From contig JAJBTR010000166.1 of assembly GCA_020860745.1 (NCBI GenBank), positions 1 to 13,405 of the forward strand: a stretch of 13,405 nucleotides of DNA, written 5' to 3'. This document shows, one piece after another, positions 12,657 through 13,405 of the stretch; position 1 is the first letter of the stretch, and each line of letters opens with the position of its first letter. The notes beneath the pieces are model-generated. The model was not told the DNA's origin and did not search any database. It worked only from the letters and a program-made list of their open reading frames with translations. This DNA is from Lachnospiraceae bacterium. Lineage in GTDB: Bacteria > Bacillota > Clostridia > Lachnospirales > Lachnospiraceae. A program made the position numbers and the translations under genes.

Positions 12657-13405
12657 ATGGAAACAAAAACAATTGAAGTAAAGCTGACAAATTATAAGGG
12701 CGTGGAAGTGCAGAAGCGCGAAGTCAGCGTGACACCGGAGGAGATTCAGTCTGAGATGGAGCGCGCCCGCACCTACGCGTCCACTACAGTGGATAAGGCT
12801 GATGGAACCGCAGTTATGGGAGACCAGGCGGTCATTGATTTTGTCGGCTACATTGACGACGCGCCCTTTGAGGGCGGCGACGGGACGGATTACCCGCTGA
12901 CGCTGGGTTCCAATACCTTTATTCCCGGCTTTGAGGAGCAGCTGGTCGGCGCGAAGGTCGGAGAACAGGTGGATGTAAAAGTGCCGTTTCCGGAAAATTA
13001 CCACGCGAAAGAGTATGCCGGACGCGATGCGATTTTTAAAGTGACGGTCAAGGCGCTTCGCTCCACCCTGGTGCCGGAGCTTACCGATGCGGTGGTGGCG
13101 AAGATTTCTCCCTGCAAGACGGTGGATGAGTTCCGGGATTATGTGGAAAAGCAGATCCGGGAGTTTAAGGCGGATCAGATTCTCCAGGAGAAAGAAAATG
13201 AGGCGCTCACCAAAGTGGTGGAGGGTTCCGAAATCAATGTTCCGCAGGAACTGATCGAAGAGCGCGCGGCTATTTTAAAAAACAATCTGCTTGTTCAGCT
13301 GCAGAACAGCGGCAACACACTGGAGGCTTATCTGGATTACAACAATCTGACAGAGGAAATGTACAACTCTTATGTGAGCAGGGACGCACTCAATATGTTA
13401 AAGGG
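12657..13405 (+). CDS. Trigger-factor-like FKBP peptidyl-prolyl isomerase, short form (3' partial)
   Basis: The first 249 codons are present; the gene runs off the window. It matches trigger factor from the linker onward: YKGVEVQKREVSVTPEEI (residues 13-30) corresponds to the start of the middle region. The FKBP isomerase domain spans about 52-135, with DFVGYIDDAPFEGG and LGSNTFIPGFEEQLVGAK. The C-terminal chaperone domain begins near 136 (LVPELTDAVVAKIS). The N-terminal ribosome-binding domain of about 110-130 residues with the GFRKGKAP loop is absent, so it should not dock at the ribosome exit as normal Tig does. A perfect AGGAGG (12645-12650) six bases before the ATG supports this start; an in-frame ATG at 12567 with its own AGGAG would add 30 residues. 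A full-length tig is probably elsewhere in the genome, which I cannot see. Confidence 0.85.
   Translation, partial: METKTIEVKLTNYKGVEVQKREVSVTPEEIQSEMERARTYASTTVDKADGTAVMGDQAVIDFVGYIDDAPFEGGDGTDYPLTLGSNTFIPGFEEQLVGAKVGEQVDVKVPFPENYHAKEYAGRDAIFKVTVKALRSTLVPELTDAVVAKISPCKTVDEFRDYVEKQIREFKADQILQEKENEALTKVVEGSEINVPQELIEERAAILKNNLLVQLQNSGNTLEAYLDYNNLTEEMYNSYVSRDALNMLK

Overview
The window looks like a chromosomal segment from a mid-GC Clostridia genome, most probably Lachnospiraceae. This rests on strong AGGAGG-type ribosome binding sites, Firmicutes-style promoters, the gene types and the block coaE / walJ / ACT protein / PFL-family protein. The genus is not determined. All recognisable genes are on the + strand. 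I see no tRNA, rRNA, CRISPR array, transposase or phage gene.

Layout. (1) 1-740: a flavodoxin-fold FMN reductase-like protein behind a short leader with an inverted repeat. (2) 971-4467: housekeeping block of dephospho-CoA kinase (coaE), WalJ/YycJ metallo-hydrolase, a small ACT-domain protein (UPF0237) and its usual partner, the PFL/UPF0210 protein of unknown function. Two copies of a 49-nt intergenic repeat lie in this block. A palindrome sits inside the promoter spacer of the PFL gene. (3) 4496-7720: cell-surface sugar genes: CapF-type bifunctional reductase/epimerase, CapG/WecB-type UDP-GlcNAc 2-epimerase and a VanZ-family membrane protein. CapF and CapG belong to the UDP-N-acetyl-L-fucosamine route, but the first enzyme, CapE, is not here. 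(4) 7978-10006: the last two steps of de novo IMP synthesis as two separate genes, a PurO-type IMP cyclohydrolase and a stand-alone AICAR transformylase, instead of a bifunctional PurH. (5) 10007-10652: a 646-nt gene-free stretch with two promoter-like sites and two tandem terminator-like hairpins, leading to (6) 10653-12410: an ammonium transporter fused at its C-terminus to a PII signalling domain, followed by a strong terminator. (7) 12500-13405: a promoter, a 30-codon reading frame resembling the start of a YgiT/MqsA-type zinc finger, and in the same frame a trigger-factor-like protein lacking the ribosome-binding domain, running off the window.

Most genes are ordinary metabolism. The points of most interest are regulatory and architectural: the non-coding repeat pair, the amt leader (attenuator or small RNA), the Amt-PII fusion without the usual T-loop tyrosine, the split purH route, and the zinc-finger remnant whose promoter and ribosome binding site appear to drive a short trigger factor. 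I did not find a clear new multi-gene system.
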